NCBI GenBank assembly: GCA_038134485.1
Contig: JAYPVG010000017.1
Span: forward strand, 1-64,000
Source: NORP240 sp038134485
Lineage (GTDB): Bacteria > Pseudomonadota > Gammaproteobacteria > Pseudomonadales > Pseudohongiellaceae
Direction: 5' to 3'
DNA: 64,000 nt
Shown here: positions 1-8,428 of the stretch, in pieces
Layout of the letters: the number at the start of each line of letters is the position of its first letter
Position numbering within the stretch: the stretch's first letter is position 1
Made by a program: the position numbers and the translations under genes
The notes under the pieces: generated by a model
Told to the model about the DNA's origin: nothing
Seen by the model: only the letters and a program-made list of their open reading frames with translations
Database searches by the model: none

Positions 1-176
1 TTTATTAATAAAATATTCCCATCCAGAGATGTTCAAGTCCTCTCCTGGGCACCAAACTCAAACCCTGTTTCCTCACTCGATTATCCCCTGACAGGTGTTA
101 CAATTCACCTCGAACCAGTCTGGCTTGCAGCAAGAGCTCAATAGCCATGTGGCAATTACAAGTACAATAAAAACCA
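1..176. other. Left-edge non-coding stretch
   Basis: I see no convincing gene, RNA or terminator in these bases. The stretch is moderately AT-rich and lies just upstream of the glycosyltransferase gene, so it may hold that gene's promoter, but no clear -35/-10 pair stands out. Confidence 0.4.
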
Positions 177-932
177 ATGAATCCACCGCTCTCAGTTTTC
201 ATTATTTGCCAGGACGAAGAACGCATTATCGGTTCCTGCCTGAAGCAGGCTGCAAAAGTTGCCGACGAAATCATAATCGTGGATTCCGGCAGTACCGATG
301 CGACCCTTGAGATCGTCAGCCAATACACTGACAAAATCTACCATCAGGAGTGGCTGGGTTATGGCCGCCAGAAAAACTTTGCTCTATCGAAATGCCGCAA
401 CGAATGGGTCATGAGCCTGGATGCCGACGAAGTACTTCCTGACGAATTGATTGCAGAGATACAGCACCTGGACATGAGTGCCCCAGCTTATCGAATCGCG
501 CGAAAGCTCTACCTGGGTGATAAGTTTATTCGTTGGGGCGGATATTTTCCCGACTATCAATTGCGTCTCTTTAAGAAATCTCTTGGCAGAGTTTCAGATG
601 CGATGGTGCACGAAAGTGTCAAACTGGCGGCGAGCGTAGAGTGTAAGAAACTCGCCACCCCACTGGATCATTTTGCTTATCGAGACCTGCAGGAAATGCA
701 AAACGCGTTCCGGGAATTTGCCAGGCTTTCGGATCGAAAACCAAATATATTAAGGGCGCTGCTTAATTTCACTTACACGTTTCTCAACAAATTTTTCCTG
801 CGCCTCGGATTCCTGCACGGCTATCTAGGCTTTCAGTTGGCGCTCAACCACGCCACGTATTCCTATCTTAAATATAAAGGTCAGGGTCTTTCCCACGCGT
901 CTCATGAAGCGCCGACCAGACAACAGCAATGA
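177..932 (+). CDS. Family 2 glycosyltransferase, WaaE/KdtX-like
   Basis: A 251-residue GT-A fold glycosyltransferase, probably acting at the cytoplasmic face of the inner membrane on lipopolysaccharide core or another surface glycan. The nucleotide-sugar pocket is visible as VDSGSTDAT at residues 35-43, and the metal-binding LDADE at 81-85 is the DxD-type motif. The early SVFIICQDEE start and overall length match the WaaE/KdtX group of lipopolysaccharide core beta-glucosyltransferases. There is no N-terminal signal, and the C-terminus carries hydrophobic and basic stretches that could dock to the membrane. The acceptor sugar cannot be told from sequence. The gene stands alone, 114 bases before fbiC, and no strong Shine-Dalgarno was seen before the ATG. 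Confidence 0.8.
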   Translation: MNPPLSVFIICQDEERIIGSCLKQAAKVADEIIIVDSGSTDATLEIVSQYTDKIYHQEWLGYGRQKNFALSKCRNEWVMSLDADEVLPDELIAEIQHLDMSAPAYRIARKLYLGDKFIRWGGYFPDYQLRLFKKSLGRVSDAMVHESVKLAASVECKKLATPLDHFAYRDLQEMQNAFREFARLSDRKPNILRALLNFTYTFLNKFFLRLGFLHGYLGFQLALNHATYSYLKYKGQGLSHASHEAPTRQQQ

Positions 933-1046
933 AAACAGACTCCACCCCTTCAGTGATGATTGCATATTGCGTAAACAATTCTGTTAGGTAACCATTGGGA
1001 GTCTTGATAATAACCCTGGACTCCTGCATTGGAATTTTTGCCTGAG

Positions 1047-3470
1047 ATGGAAAACAGACTAAGCGAATCCGCGGCGCTAGCACTCGCCGATCGTATAGAC
1101 ACCAGCGAGTTGGTGGCAGCAGCCGGCAATATTAGGGATCTGGGACACGGTCACGTCGTCACCTATTCACGCAAAGTATTTATTCCCCTAACCAAACTTT
1201 GCCGGGATGTCTGTCACTATTGCACCTTTGCTACAACACCGCGAAACCTGGCACAGCCACTTATGAGTGTCGATGAGGTTCTGGAGCTCTGCAGCCGGGG
1301 TGCCCGCGACGGCTGCCAGGAAGCACTTTTTACCCTCGGCGAAAAACCCGAGCTGCGCTACCGGGTAGCCAGAGAGGCGCTTTCGGCCCTGGGCGTTAAC
1401 ACGACCCTGGAGTATGTGCGGCTCGTGGCAGAACAGGTGCTGCAAAAAACCGGACTGCTGCCCCACATTAATGCCGGTTGTATGACAGCCGAAGAAATCG
1501 AGATGTTGCGTCCGGTTAGCGCTTCGATGGGTATTATGCTGGAATCGGCTTCGCCAAGGTTGTGTGAAAAGGGCATGCCCCACTACGGTTCCCCTGACAA
1601 ACAACCGGCTGTAAGACTGAAAACAATAGAGCTGGCCGGCGCCGCGGCGGTGCCCTTCACCTCGGGTATTCTTATCGGGATCGGCGAAACTAGACGCGAG
1701 CGAATAGAATCCCTGCTTGCTTTGCGCGATTTGCATGAGCGCTACGGACATATTCAGGAAATAATCATCCAGAATTTTCGCGCCAAGCCAGAAACCCTGA
1801 TGGCCGGCGCGCCAGAACCCGATCTGGAGGATCTGCTCTGGACTCTTGCGGTCGCCCGCATGATATTCGGCGCCAAGATGAGCATTCAGGCACCACCAAA
1901 CCTAAGTCCAGGAGTGTTACCTCAACTGGTTGCCGCTGGAATTAACGACTGGGGAGGTGTGTCCCCGCTTACTCCGGACCATGTCAATCCGGAGGCCCCC
2001 TGGCCTCATCTCGACAGGCTTGCCCGGGAAACCGAGCTGGCCGGAAAATTCCTCGATCAAAGGCTGACGATTTACCCGACATTCGTCACTAATAGTGACC
2101 ACTGGCTTGACGAGAATTTGAAATCCTATGTATTGAAGCATTCCGATAGCTCTGGGTTTGCAAAAAGAGACACCTGGAGCCCCGGGGAAGAAAAGCCAGC
2201 TCCTGCTGTCGATCTTGTTTTACTCCAAAATCAGTCAGCATCGACAAAGGTAAGCCATGACATACAAGACATCGTCCAAAGTTGTCTGGATGGAACAGCC
2301 CTGACCCAGGATGAAATGGCCAGATTGTTTCAGTCGCGGGGGGCGGATTTCTCGCATGTTGTCCGCGCCGCCGACGAGCTGCGACGCCAGATCCACGGCG
2401 AGACCGTAAGTTACATCGTAAATCGCAATATCAACTACACCAATGTTTGCTACTTCAAATGCCAGTTCTGCGCTTTTTCCAAGGGCAAACTCAGCGAGAA
2501 CTTGCGAGGGAAACCCTACGATATCAGCGCTGAGGAAATCGCCCGCCGCTGCCAGGAAGCCTGGGAGAGAGGAGCGACTGAAGTCTGCATGCAGGGGGGA
2601 ATCCATCCGGATTATACCGGTCAGACCTATCTGGATATCCTCAGCACCGTAAGAGCAACAACGCCGGACATACATATACACGCCTTCTCACCCCTCGAGG
2701 TCTGGCAGGGTGCCGCCACTCTTGGCCTGACAGTCGCGGAGTATCTTGAGCAGCTCAAAAGCGCCGGTCTAAGCACTCTACCGGGCACCGCAGCGGAAAT
2801 CCTGCACGACGAAGTTCGCGCCAGTATCTGCCCCGACAAACTGAACACCGAGCAGTGGCTAAGCGTGATGCGGGCTGCCCATGAGTTGGGCTTCAGGACG
2901 ACGGCAACAATTATGTTCGGCCACGTAGACCGCGTGGAGCACTGGGCAGCCCACCTTCTCGCCATAAGAGACCTGCAGTCTCAAACAGGCGGGTTCACCG
3001 AATTCGTGCCGCTGCCCTACGTGGCGCAAGAGGCGCCGATGTATCTTAAGGGCAGGTCTCGCCACGGCCCAAGTTTTAGGGAATCGGTCTTAATGCATGC
3101 CGTACCACGCCTGGTTTTCAAGGATTTAATCCACAACATTCAGACGTCCTGGGTAAAGATGGGAGAAGCTGGGGTTGTTGCCTGCCTGCAGGCCGGGGCA
3201 AACGATCTGGGTGGTACCTTGATGAATGAGAGCATCACTCGGGCCGCCGGTGCGAGCTTCGGGCAGGAATGGCCACCATCCAGAATGGAAAAGATTATCA
3301 CCGGTATCGGACGCGTACCGCGCATGAGGACTACGCTTTACAGGGATGTCGCTCCGGAGCGAAAACAGCGGGCGTTTCAGGCCGCGCAGCTGCTCGATGT
3401 AGAGAATGCGCGGGCAGGCAAACAACAAAGCAGCAAAAGACTGAGCCGGCTTGTCCAAGTCAGTCAGTAA
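1047..3470 (+). CDS. fbiC: FO synthase, CofG/CofH fusion (F420 chromophore biosynthesis)
   Basis: An 807-residue bifunctional radical-SAM enzyme that joins tyrosine and 5-amino-6-ribitylamino-uracil to make 7,8-didemethyl-8-hydroxy-5-deazariboflavin (FO), the chromophore of coenzyme F420. Two radical-SAM cores are visible in the order known for FbiC. The CofG half has cysteines 52, 56 and 59 (CRDVCHYC), and the CofH half has cysteines 468, 472 and 475 (CYFKCQFC). Length is close to actinobacterial FbiC, and both cores look intact. I prefer the ATG at 1047 over an in-frame TTG 18 bases upstream. No cofC, cofD or cofE/fbiB homologue lies nearby, so FO might feed F420 made from genes elsewhere or act alone, for example as a photolyase antenna. 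Confidence 0.93.
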   Translation: MENRLSESAALALADRIDTSELVAAAGNIRDLGHGHVVTYSRKVFIPLTKLCRDVCHYCTFATTPRNLAQPLMSVDEVLELCSRGARDGCQEALFTLGEKPELRYRVAREALSALGVNTTLEYVRLVAEQVLQKTGLLPHINAGCMTAEEIEMLRPVSASMGIMLESASPRLCEKGMPHYGSPDKQPAVRLKTIELAGAAAVPFTSGILIGIGETRRERIESLLALRDLHERYGHIQEIIIQNFRAKPETLMAGAPEPDLEDLLWTLAVARMIFGAKMSIQAPPNLSPGVLPQLVAAGINDWGGVSPLTPDHVNPEAPWPHLDRLARETELAGKFLDQRLTIYPTFVTNSDHWLDENLKSYVLKHSDSSGFAKRDTWSPGEEKPAPAVDLVLLQNQSASTKVSHDIQDIVQSCLDGTALTQDEMARLFQSRGADFSHVVRAADELRRQIHGETVSYIVNRNINYTNVCYFKCQFCAFSKGKLSENLRGKPYDISAEEIARRCQEAWERGATEVCMQGGIHPDYTGQTYLDILSTVRATTPDIHIHAFSPLEVWQGAATLGLTVAEYLEQLKSAGLSTLPGTAAEILHDEVRASICPDKLNTEQWLSVMRAAHELGFRTTATIMFGHVDRVEHWAAHLLAIRDLQSQTGGFTEFVPLPYVAQEAPMYLKGRSRHGPSFRESVLMHAVPRLVFKDLIHNIQTSWVKMGEAGVVACLQAGANDLGGTLMNESITRAAGASFGQEWPPSRMEKIITGIGRVPRMRTTLYRDVAPERKQRAFQAAQLLDVENARAGKQQSSKRLSRLVQVSQ

Positions 3471-3621
3471 ACGTAAATCAGCTGCCTGTCGTATATATTT
3501 CCTTCACACACTATAATCTTGCGTCGTGGCCACTCTATCAAGATGGTCTGGCAACCACTGCGCCGCAGCGTTTATCGCTATTGCCCGGCCGAACCAACAA
3601 TTATTGGAATCTAGCGTATTT

Positions 3622-4512
3622 ATGAAAATTGCCATCACGGGTGCCAACAGCAGCGTAGGCCGAAATCTGTTAAGTCAAATTAGTGAAGACTCCGGAATAC
3701 AGGCGCTTGCCGGTGTTCGCTCCAAGTCGGCCTTTACCTCTATTCCTGAATCAGACCGCATAGAAACCCGAGCAATCAACTATGAAGATATACCCGACCT
3801 GGTTGCCGCTTTCCAGAACTGCGATATGGTGGTGCATCTGGCAGGCATACTGATTGAAACCAAACACAGCAATTATGAATCTGCCAACGTGGCAGCCACC
3901 GCGGCGGTTGTGAGCGCAGCACAGCAAGCCAGAGTCAGGCACCTTATTTTTGTCAGTGTAGTGGGTGCCGACACGACCTCGGCAAATCGCTACTTCCAGA
4001 CCAAGGGTGCAGCCGAAAAACTCATCGCTGATTCCGGAATATCTGCAACCATACTCAGAACCCCGCTGTTGCTGGGACCCGGCACTGCGGGCGCTGATTC
4101 CGTATTGTGGGCAGCCTCCCAGACAAAGGCAAAACTGCTGGGTGGGGGCAACTATACAATGCATCCCCTGGATGTAAATGACCTCAGTAAGGCGATTCTG
4201 AATTGCTGTCGTAACCCTAATGACGGTGTTCGCACATTCGAACTTGTAGGCCCGGATGCGGTGCTTTATCGGGATCTTATCAGCAAGTTGGCAGCGTTAA
4301 AGGGAAATGACATAACGATTGGATCGGTGCCAATATGGATTGCCAAACTGGGTGCCGCAATCACCAGTAGGCTCAAGGGCGGTGGTATTACTCCTGCCGT
4401 TATCGATGTCATTACTATCGACGAGAAGATCGTCCATAATGGTGCAGATGAACTTGGCGTGAACCTGACTCCCCTTCAACAAACCCTGGAAAATATTCTG
4501 GAACAATCATGA
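3622..4512 (+). CDS. Atypical SDR / NAD(P)H-binding protein, NDUFA9-like
   Basis: A 296-residue Rossmann-fold protein of the atypical short-chain dehydrogenase group (NmrA/NDUFA9-like). The dinucleotide-binding loop TGANSSVG lies at residues 6-13 directly after the first strand. Further in, the pattern VVHLAGILIE and then HLIFVSVVGAD fits the family, in which the canonical YxxxK dyad is often lost; here the region reads NRYFQTKGAAEK. The frame extends 32 codons upstream, but the ATG at 3622 starts exactly at the fold, so I chose it. The stop overlaps the next start as ATGA, implying translational coupling with the membrane protein. The substrate is unknown; quinone- or lipid-related chemistry is possible for this group. 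Confidence 0.75.
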   Translation: MKIAITGANSSVGRNLLSQISEDSGIQALAGVRSKSAFTSIPESDRIETRAINYEDIPDLVAAFQNCDMVVHLAGILIETKHSNYESANVAATAAVVSAAQQARVRHLIFVSVVGADTTSANRYFQTKGAAEKLIADSGISATILRTPLLLGPGTAGADSVLWAASQTKAKLLGGGNYTMHPLDVNDLSKAILNCCRNPNDGVRTFELVGPDAVLYRDLISKLAALKGNDITIGSVPIWIAKLGAAITSRLKGGGITPAVIDVITIDEKIVHNGADELGVNLTPLQQTLENILEQS

Positions 4513-5489
4513 ATGAACCAAGTCAAGCAGCTGATACTGATGCAGTGGTGCAACCTCGAAAACCAAATAAGGCGGGTCGTATTATTTTCCTGCTAATTAC
4601 CGTCGGGTGTTTTATATACCTTTATTTTCGTCTGAATGGAGCTGCAGCTCGGGAAGGGATGTCACTTGCAAGCTACATGGCGGAGGTGTTCGGCAACGTC
4701 CAGTGGGTACCGTGGCTGGTTCTGATGATGGGCTACTCCCTGTTGTACTTTCTGATCGATACTCTGGTGGTAACACAAGCGCTGAACTGGTTTATCGAGC
4801 CTCTCAAATACAGAGACATCCTTCCTATCCGCGGCAGCGCCTACATTATCTCAATTTTCAATGAACAGATCGGCAAAGGCGCTATGGCTTACTATCTGAA
4901 CAAGAGAGATCAGGTGCCCGGCTGGGAAGTGGGCTCAGTAATGCTGTTTATCATGTTTTGCGAAATGTTTTACCTGCTGATCTGGGCGACCATTGGTTAC
5001 TTTTTTACCAGCAGCAGTCTTCCGGAAGCGTTTAACATCATCCCCTACATTGCAGCCGGTTCGCTGGTTTTCTTCACCCTCTGGTTGCTTTATTTCAGGG
5101 GTGTCCTGTTGCCAGAGAATCAATTTCGAAATCGCCGACTGTTGCATGCGTTCAAGCTGGCAGGTCTGAAACACTACGTAATGTTTTTCCTGCTCAGATC
5201 CCCGGCCCTGATCACGGCGGTGTTCGTTTACACCTTCGCCCTGAATCTGTTCGGCGTAGAGGCCTCATTCCTATCGCTTCTAGGTTATTTACCAGTCATA
5301 TTTTTTGCCGCCACTGTCCCAACACCGATGCGAGCGGCAGCAATCACTTTCTGGGTCATTCTGTTTCCGGAAAATGAAGGAGAGATGGCAGCTTTCGGAT
5401 TTGTCCAACACAACTTTTTTATCTTCTTCAATGCGCTTATTGGTATCCTTTTCTGGCGGCGAGCACAGCGGGAACTCTTCAGCAGCTGA
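4509..5489 (+). CDS. Multi-spanning membrane protein of unknown function
   Basis: A 326-residue integral membrane protein with about seven to eight hydrophobic segments. The first follows a polar N-terminus of about 20 residues, and the last ends near the C-terminus. The loop containing FNEQIGKGAMAYYLNKRD and the spacing of helices recall the lysylphosphatidylglycerol-synthetase transmembrane / flippase-like superfamily (UPF0104), but the similarity is by eye and weak. It overlaps the SDR gene by four bases and the CDP-alcohol phosphatidyltransferase gene by one base, so the three are almost certainly one translationally coupled unit. That context points to lipid modification or transport. 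I do not recognise a specific function. Confidence 0.6.
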   Translation: MNEPSQAADTDAVVQPRKPNKAGRIIFLLITVGCFIYLYFRLNGAAAREGMSLASYMAEVFGNVQWVPWLVLMMGYSLLYFLIDTLVVTQALNWFIEPLKYRDILPIRGSAYIISIFNEQIGKGAMAYYLNKRDQVPGWEVGSVMLFIMFCEMFYLLIWATIGYFFTSSSLPEAFNIIPYIAAGSLVFFTLWLLYFRGVLLPENQFRNRRLLHAFKLAGLKHYVMFFLLRSPALITAVFVYTFALNLFGVEASFLSLLGYLPVIFFAATVPTPMRAAAITFWVILFPENEGEMAAFGFVQHNFFIFFNALIGILFWRRAQRELFSS

Positions 5490-6034
5490 TGGCTAATCTG
5501 CTAACCGCAATACGGTTGCTGATGATAGTACCAACTGCTCTGACTATCGCTTTGGTCTGGATAGTGCCGCCGATTGTGCCAGTTTTGCTGGTTGCTATCG
5601 CTATCCTGACTGATTATTTCGATGGCAAAGTCGCTCGTCAGCAAGGGACAGCCTCCGCGCGAGGACAACTTTTCGACCACACCACCGATTTTCTGTTTGT
5701 CACCTCGACACTCTCGGGCGCTGCGTACGCGGGTCTGTTAACACCGGTGTTACCTGTCCTAATCGCGATTGCTTTCGGTCAGTACGTACTCGATTCCTAC
5801 TATTTTTATCATGAGAAGCAGCTGCATATGAGCGTGCTCGGTCGCTGGAACGGGATTCTTTATTTCGTCCCTGTCGTATTGATCGCTTGTTCACGCACTG
5901 GGCCTTTCAGCGCCTTTACTGAGTTTATGACGGTTGCTGTCTTTGTTATCGGCTGGTTACTTGTGCTAAGCACAGCTTTATCGATGCTGGACAGAGCGAT
6001 GGCACCGCTACGCTTCGACAAATTACAAAAGTAA
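5489..6034 (+). CDS. CDP-alcohol phosphatidyltransferase family protein
   Basis: A 181-residue inner-membrane enzyme that transfers a phosphatidyl group from a CDP-alcohol (usually CDP-diacylglycerol) to a second alcohol. The complete family signature D-x2-DG-x2-AR-x8-G-x3-D-x3-D is visible: D42, D45, G46, A49, R50, G59, D63 and D67. The length matches PgsA-size enzymes. About six hydrophobic helices surround the motif. It starts inside the stop of the upstream membrane protein and closes the trio. The acceptor (glycerol phosphate, inositol phosphate or other) cannot be assigned. It could be a second pgsA-like paralog, since housekeeping pgsA normally sits with uvrC in this class. Confidence 0.85.
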   Translation: MANLLTAIRLLMIVPTALTIALVWIVPPIVPVLLVAIAILTDYFDGKVARQQGTASARGQLFDHTTDFLFVTSTLSGAAYAGLLTPVLPVLIAIAFGQYVLDSYYFYHEKQLHMSVLGRWNGILYFVPVVLIACSRTGPFSAFTEFMTVAVFVIGWLLVLSTALSMLDRAMAPLRFDKLQK

Positions 6035-6070
6035 TGTCTCAATGAAAATGCCGGGCATTAGCCGAGCAGT

Positions 6071-6439
6071 TTACTGGGGTTGAACTGTAAAAAAATAACT
6101 TCCCTTATACAGAGTGGGATCATCTCCTACGTAGGTTTGCCATTCAACCTTATACTGTCCGCCAATAACGTCGTCATATATTTCCATCATCAGGTCGTTG
6201 GCGCCCATACTATGAAGCCCGCGCAAAACCAGTTCTCCATTGGGTCCGGATAGCGTTACGGAACTGCGAGACACATCTGGCAATTGCTGAAAATAGAGTC
6301 GCAGGGTGCGAGGCAAACTGATCTCAATACTTCCCGCGCCGGGTTCAGCATTTATAAATGGATTCACCTCATTAGGAGAGGAGCAACCCACGGTAGCGAC
6401 AATAGGCACCAAGAAGATAATAAAAAAAGCTTTAATCAA
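6071..6439 (-). CDS. CopC-like secreted protein, probable lipoprotein
   Basis: A 122-residue exported protein. The N-terminus is a hydrophobic signal ending in TVGC (Cys19), an imperfect lipobox. The remainder reads as a CopC-type immunoglobulin-like beta domain: LRLYFQQLPDVSRSSVTL, then NGELVLRGLHSMGANDLMM, then QYKVEWQTYV. CopC proteins bind copper in the periplasm. Here the usual N-terminal histidine is missing, but a histidine and methionines sit in the LHSMGANDLMM region, so metal binding is plausible but unproven. The gene converges on the phosphatidyltransferase gene and is followed upstream by a small hypothetical gene on the same strand. Confidence 0.65.
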   Translation of the reverse strand: MIKAFFIIFLVPIVATVGCSSPNEVNPFINAEPGAGSIEISLPRTLRLYFQQLPDVSRSSVTLSGPNGELVLRGLHSMGANDLMMEIYDDVIGGQYKVEWQTYVGDDPTLYKGSYFFTVQPQ

Positions 6440-6591
6440 GGGAGTGTCAATTTTTTGATTGTAGGCGATTTATCCGCGACATTTTAGCTGGCCTTAACAG
6501 ACTGGGTAAGATGCATTGAGTAGATTAGAGTTGAGGGCTTTAGGCTGACCATGCTCTCAGCCTGGCAAGTACGGAATGACAGGGCTGGATG

Positions 6592-6783
6592 TTATTTGTT
6601 GTTGCGAGTATTGCGTGCCTGGGAGATTTCGTTAGCGAACTCCGCGAGCTTGACCCGTATTTCACTTTCAAGTTTCTTTTTTAGAAACATTCTCTCGGCA
6701 CTGGAAAGATCATTGTCGTCAGCGGCGCGCCTGACAGCCTGATCAAGCGAGTCGAAATCTGGTACCTGAGCGAATTTATTCAT
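6592..6783 (-). CDS. Small hypothetical protein, helical
   Basis: A 63-residue protein I do not recognise. It is highly charged and reads as two amphipathic helices; the second half, around RMFLKKKLESEIRVKLAEFA, has heptad-like leucine, isoleucine and phenylalanine spacing suggesting a short coiled coil. There are no cysteines, signal peptide or membrane segment, so it is probably cytosolic. The ATG at 6783 follows AT-rich sequence and a GGGGTATCAAG stretch that could serve as ribosome-binding site. It lies between the CopC-like gene and the transposase. It may be genuine, because the coding region ends cleanly and no larger frame competes. Confidence 0.45.
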   Translation of the reverse strand: MNKFAQVPDFDSLDQAVRRAADDNDLSSAERMFLKKKLESEIRVKLAEFANEISQARNTRNNK

Positions 6784-7168
6784 CTTGATACCCCTTATTG
6801 CCCAAAAGCTTCATGACTTCGAGTAAGTCGACATTCGCAACATATAGTGTAATAAGTGGGTTGTCAAACAATATCTGGTAAAAATAAGATTTTGATATAT
6901 ATAAAAGGACACCCATATTAATTTTCAATTGGATGTCCTTTATTTATTTTTATTAATCCAATTTCTCTTGTTTTTGTCGTAGGTTGGGTTTCTCAATCCT
7001 CCGCTGCAGCCAATACGCACGCAATTTTCACGGGCGAACGGCGTTTTAATAGCAAATAACCACCCTTCAGCAGATGATTTCTCTTATCTACCAACGACCG
7101 AGCGAACAGATCCCGTTTGGGGCTTCTTGTGTGGGGAGGGGTAAACCGTAATCGAGTGAGCGGTCGTC
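6784..7168. other. AT-rich intergenic stretch between a small gene and the transposase
   Basis: This 385-base stretch holds one clear structure, the bidirectional hairpin terminator at 6904-6941, and otherwise no supported gene. The bases around 6977-6989 (GTCGTAGGTTGGG) resemble the conserved head of REP-like elements often found beside RAYT transposases, but I could not find a matching palindromic tail, so no REP is called. The AT-rich region 6840-6900 probably contains the promoter of the small hypothetical gene. Confidence 0.4.
6904..6946. terminator. Hairpin with flanking A/T tracts, likely bidirectional terminator
   Basis: The arms AAAGGACACCC (6904-6914) and GGATGTCCTTT (6931-6941) pair over 11 positions with one wobble or mismatch and a 16-base AT-rich loop. 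T-rich sequence follows on the plus strand and AT-rich sequence on the minus strand. It lies downstream of the minus-strand transposase gene and would end its transcript. Confidence 0.6.
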
Positions 7169-8257
7169 TCAAGTACCGTACAGTCGGGTCGCAGGGTTAA
7201 TCCCCCTGACCCATTTATCACGAAACCTGACAATTTTTGATTGCGCGCGCTTTTCCTGAAAATTTTTCAGGGACTGTGCGGCACCTGCGGCTAGATAAAA
7301 ATACCGGTGAAATGAAGTCATTACATCCAGCCAGGCGGCGGTTCCAATGTCGAATCGCTGCAGCAACTCTGCAGCCGCCTTACTTCGTTGAGGATCGACC
7401 TTGTTGTAGTTCCCCGGCAGGCGTGCCGCGCTCCATTGCAACAGATCGAAATAATCTTTCTGACGTAGTGGCAGACAATGTCCATCTTGCACTCCCTGTC
7501 CTGTGTCAAACCCCATTAGCCTTGAACCAGGGTTGCGGTGCCGTCGATTCGACTCAAAGTAGTTCTCATAATGCTTTGTGAGTGCTCTCTGCTCGGAACT
7601 CGGATTTTTCACGCGTCTGGCATGTTGCACAAGCCGTTCCTGAATAGAGGTGAAATCGCAGTCTTCCGGCGTGGAATTCAGCCCGGCTCTGATTGGATTG
7701 AGGTCCACATAAGCCATGCATGTCACCAGCGCTTTGTCATCCAATAGCGCCTGGCTTTTGAAACGACCTTCCCAAAACCTGCCAGTGCAGTCGTCCTCTC
7801 GGTTCGCTCTTCTGGCCACATTTTCGTTTACGCAGCGCATAAACCAACTGATGTCTTTTAGGCGCCCTCTCCATTCTTCAATCAGCTTGCGTCTGTAATC
7901 CCTGGCAGCCTTGCTGGATCGATTACGCGCGGCCGTCTTCAGGGCAGCAGCGTTGCGGCTAAAAAGTCTGGTCCAGCGCTGAATAACCTCTTCCTGGGTC
8001 CAGCCGTCAGCCTCCCGCTCGTTGACGAAGAGAACCAGATGATAATGATTGCTCATGACCGCATAAGCACAGACATCAATCGCGAATACCGATGCCAACT
8101 GCTTGACTCTCTCAACCATCCAGACTTTCCGATGATCAAAATTCTCGCCTGATACTGGATCGTCACCACAAAGATAGGCGCGCCTTACACATCGCGATAT
8201 GCAATGGTAGTAAGGTGTATCCTCTAGTGATACCTGTTGATTCCTGGCGCGTGTCAT
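7169..8257 (-). CDS. REP-associated tyrosine transposase (RAYT), Y1/HUH family
   Basis: A 362-residue single-strand DNA transposase-like protein of the IS200/IS605-related RAYT group. The start DTPYYHCISRCVRR is typical, the HUH metal motif is H71-Y-H73 within NHYHLVLF, and AYVDLNPIRAG downstream is the usual block carrying the catalytic helix. It is longer than the minimal 150-200 residue RAYT, with a basic C-terminal extension of the kind seen in 'transposase IS200-like' chromosomal proteins. RAYTs are usually single-copy domesticated genes that process REP palindromes rather than self-mobile elements. No inverted-repeat IS ends or target duplications were seen, which fits a domesticated gene. 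Confidence 0.85.
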   Translation of the reverse strand: MTRARNQQVSLEDTPYYHCISRCVRRAYLCGDDPVSGENFDHRKVWMVERVKQLASVFAIDVCAYAVMSNHYHLVLFVNEREADGWTQEEVIQRWTRLFSRNAAALKTAARNRSSKAARDYRRKLIEEWRGRLKDISWFMRCVNENVARRANREDDCTGRFWEGRFKSQALLDDKALVTCMAYVDLNPIRAGLNSTPEDCDFTSIQERLVQHARRVKNPSSEQRALTKHYENYFESNRRHRNPGSRLMGFDTGQGVQDGHCLPLRQKDYFDLLQWSAARLPGNYNKVDPQRSKAAAELLQRFDIGTAAWLDVMTSFHRYFYLAAGAAQSLKNFQEKRAQSKIVRFRDKWVRGINPATRLYGT

Positions 8258-8428
8258 GGAGCTTAGACCTGCTTTACTCGCGTTGCTGACTTTTTTGGTG
8301 GCTATTCTTGCTCCCGACCACTTTCATGGTTTTGAGCACTTTTTTCAGGGCGAGCTTTTGATTCTATCGGGTTTCTTTAGAGATTCAATCGGAAACTGCT
8401 GAACGATGAGGAAAAATTGGACCACTGA

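Noticed and set aside
1188..1751. 187-codon open frame on the minus strand inside fbiC
   Set aside because: Antisense to a well-recognised CofG domain, with no family match or ribosome-binding site.
7087..7160. Inverted repeat ACGACCG / CGGTCGT
   Set aside because: Only seven bases with a gap of about 60; not enough to call a REP or an insertion-sequence end.
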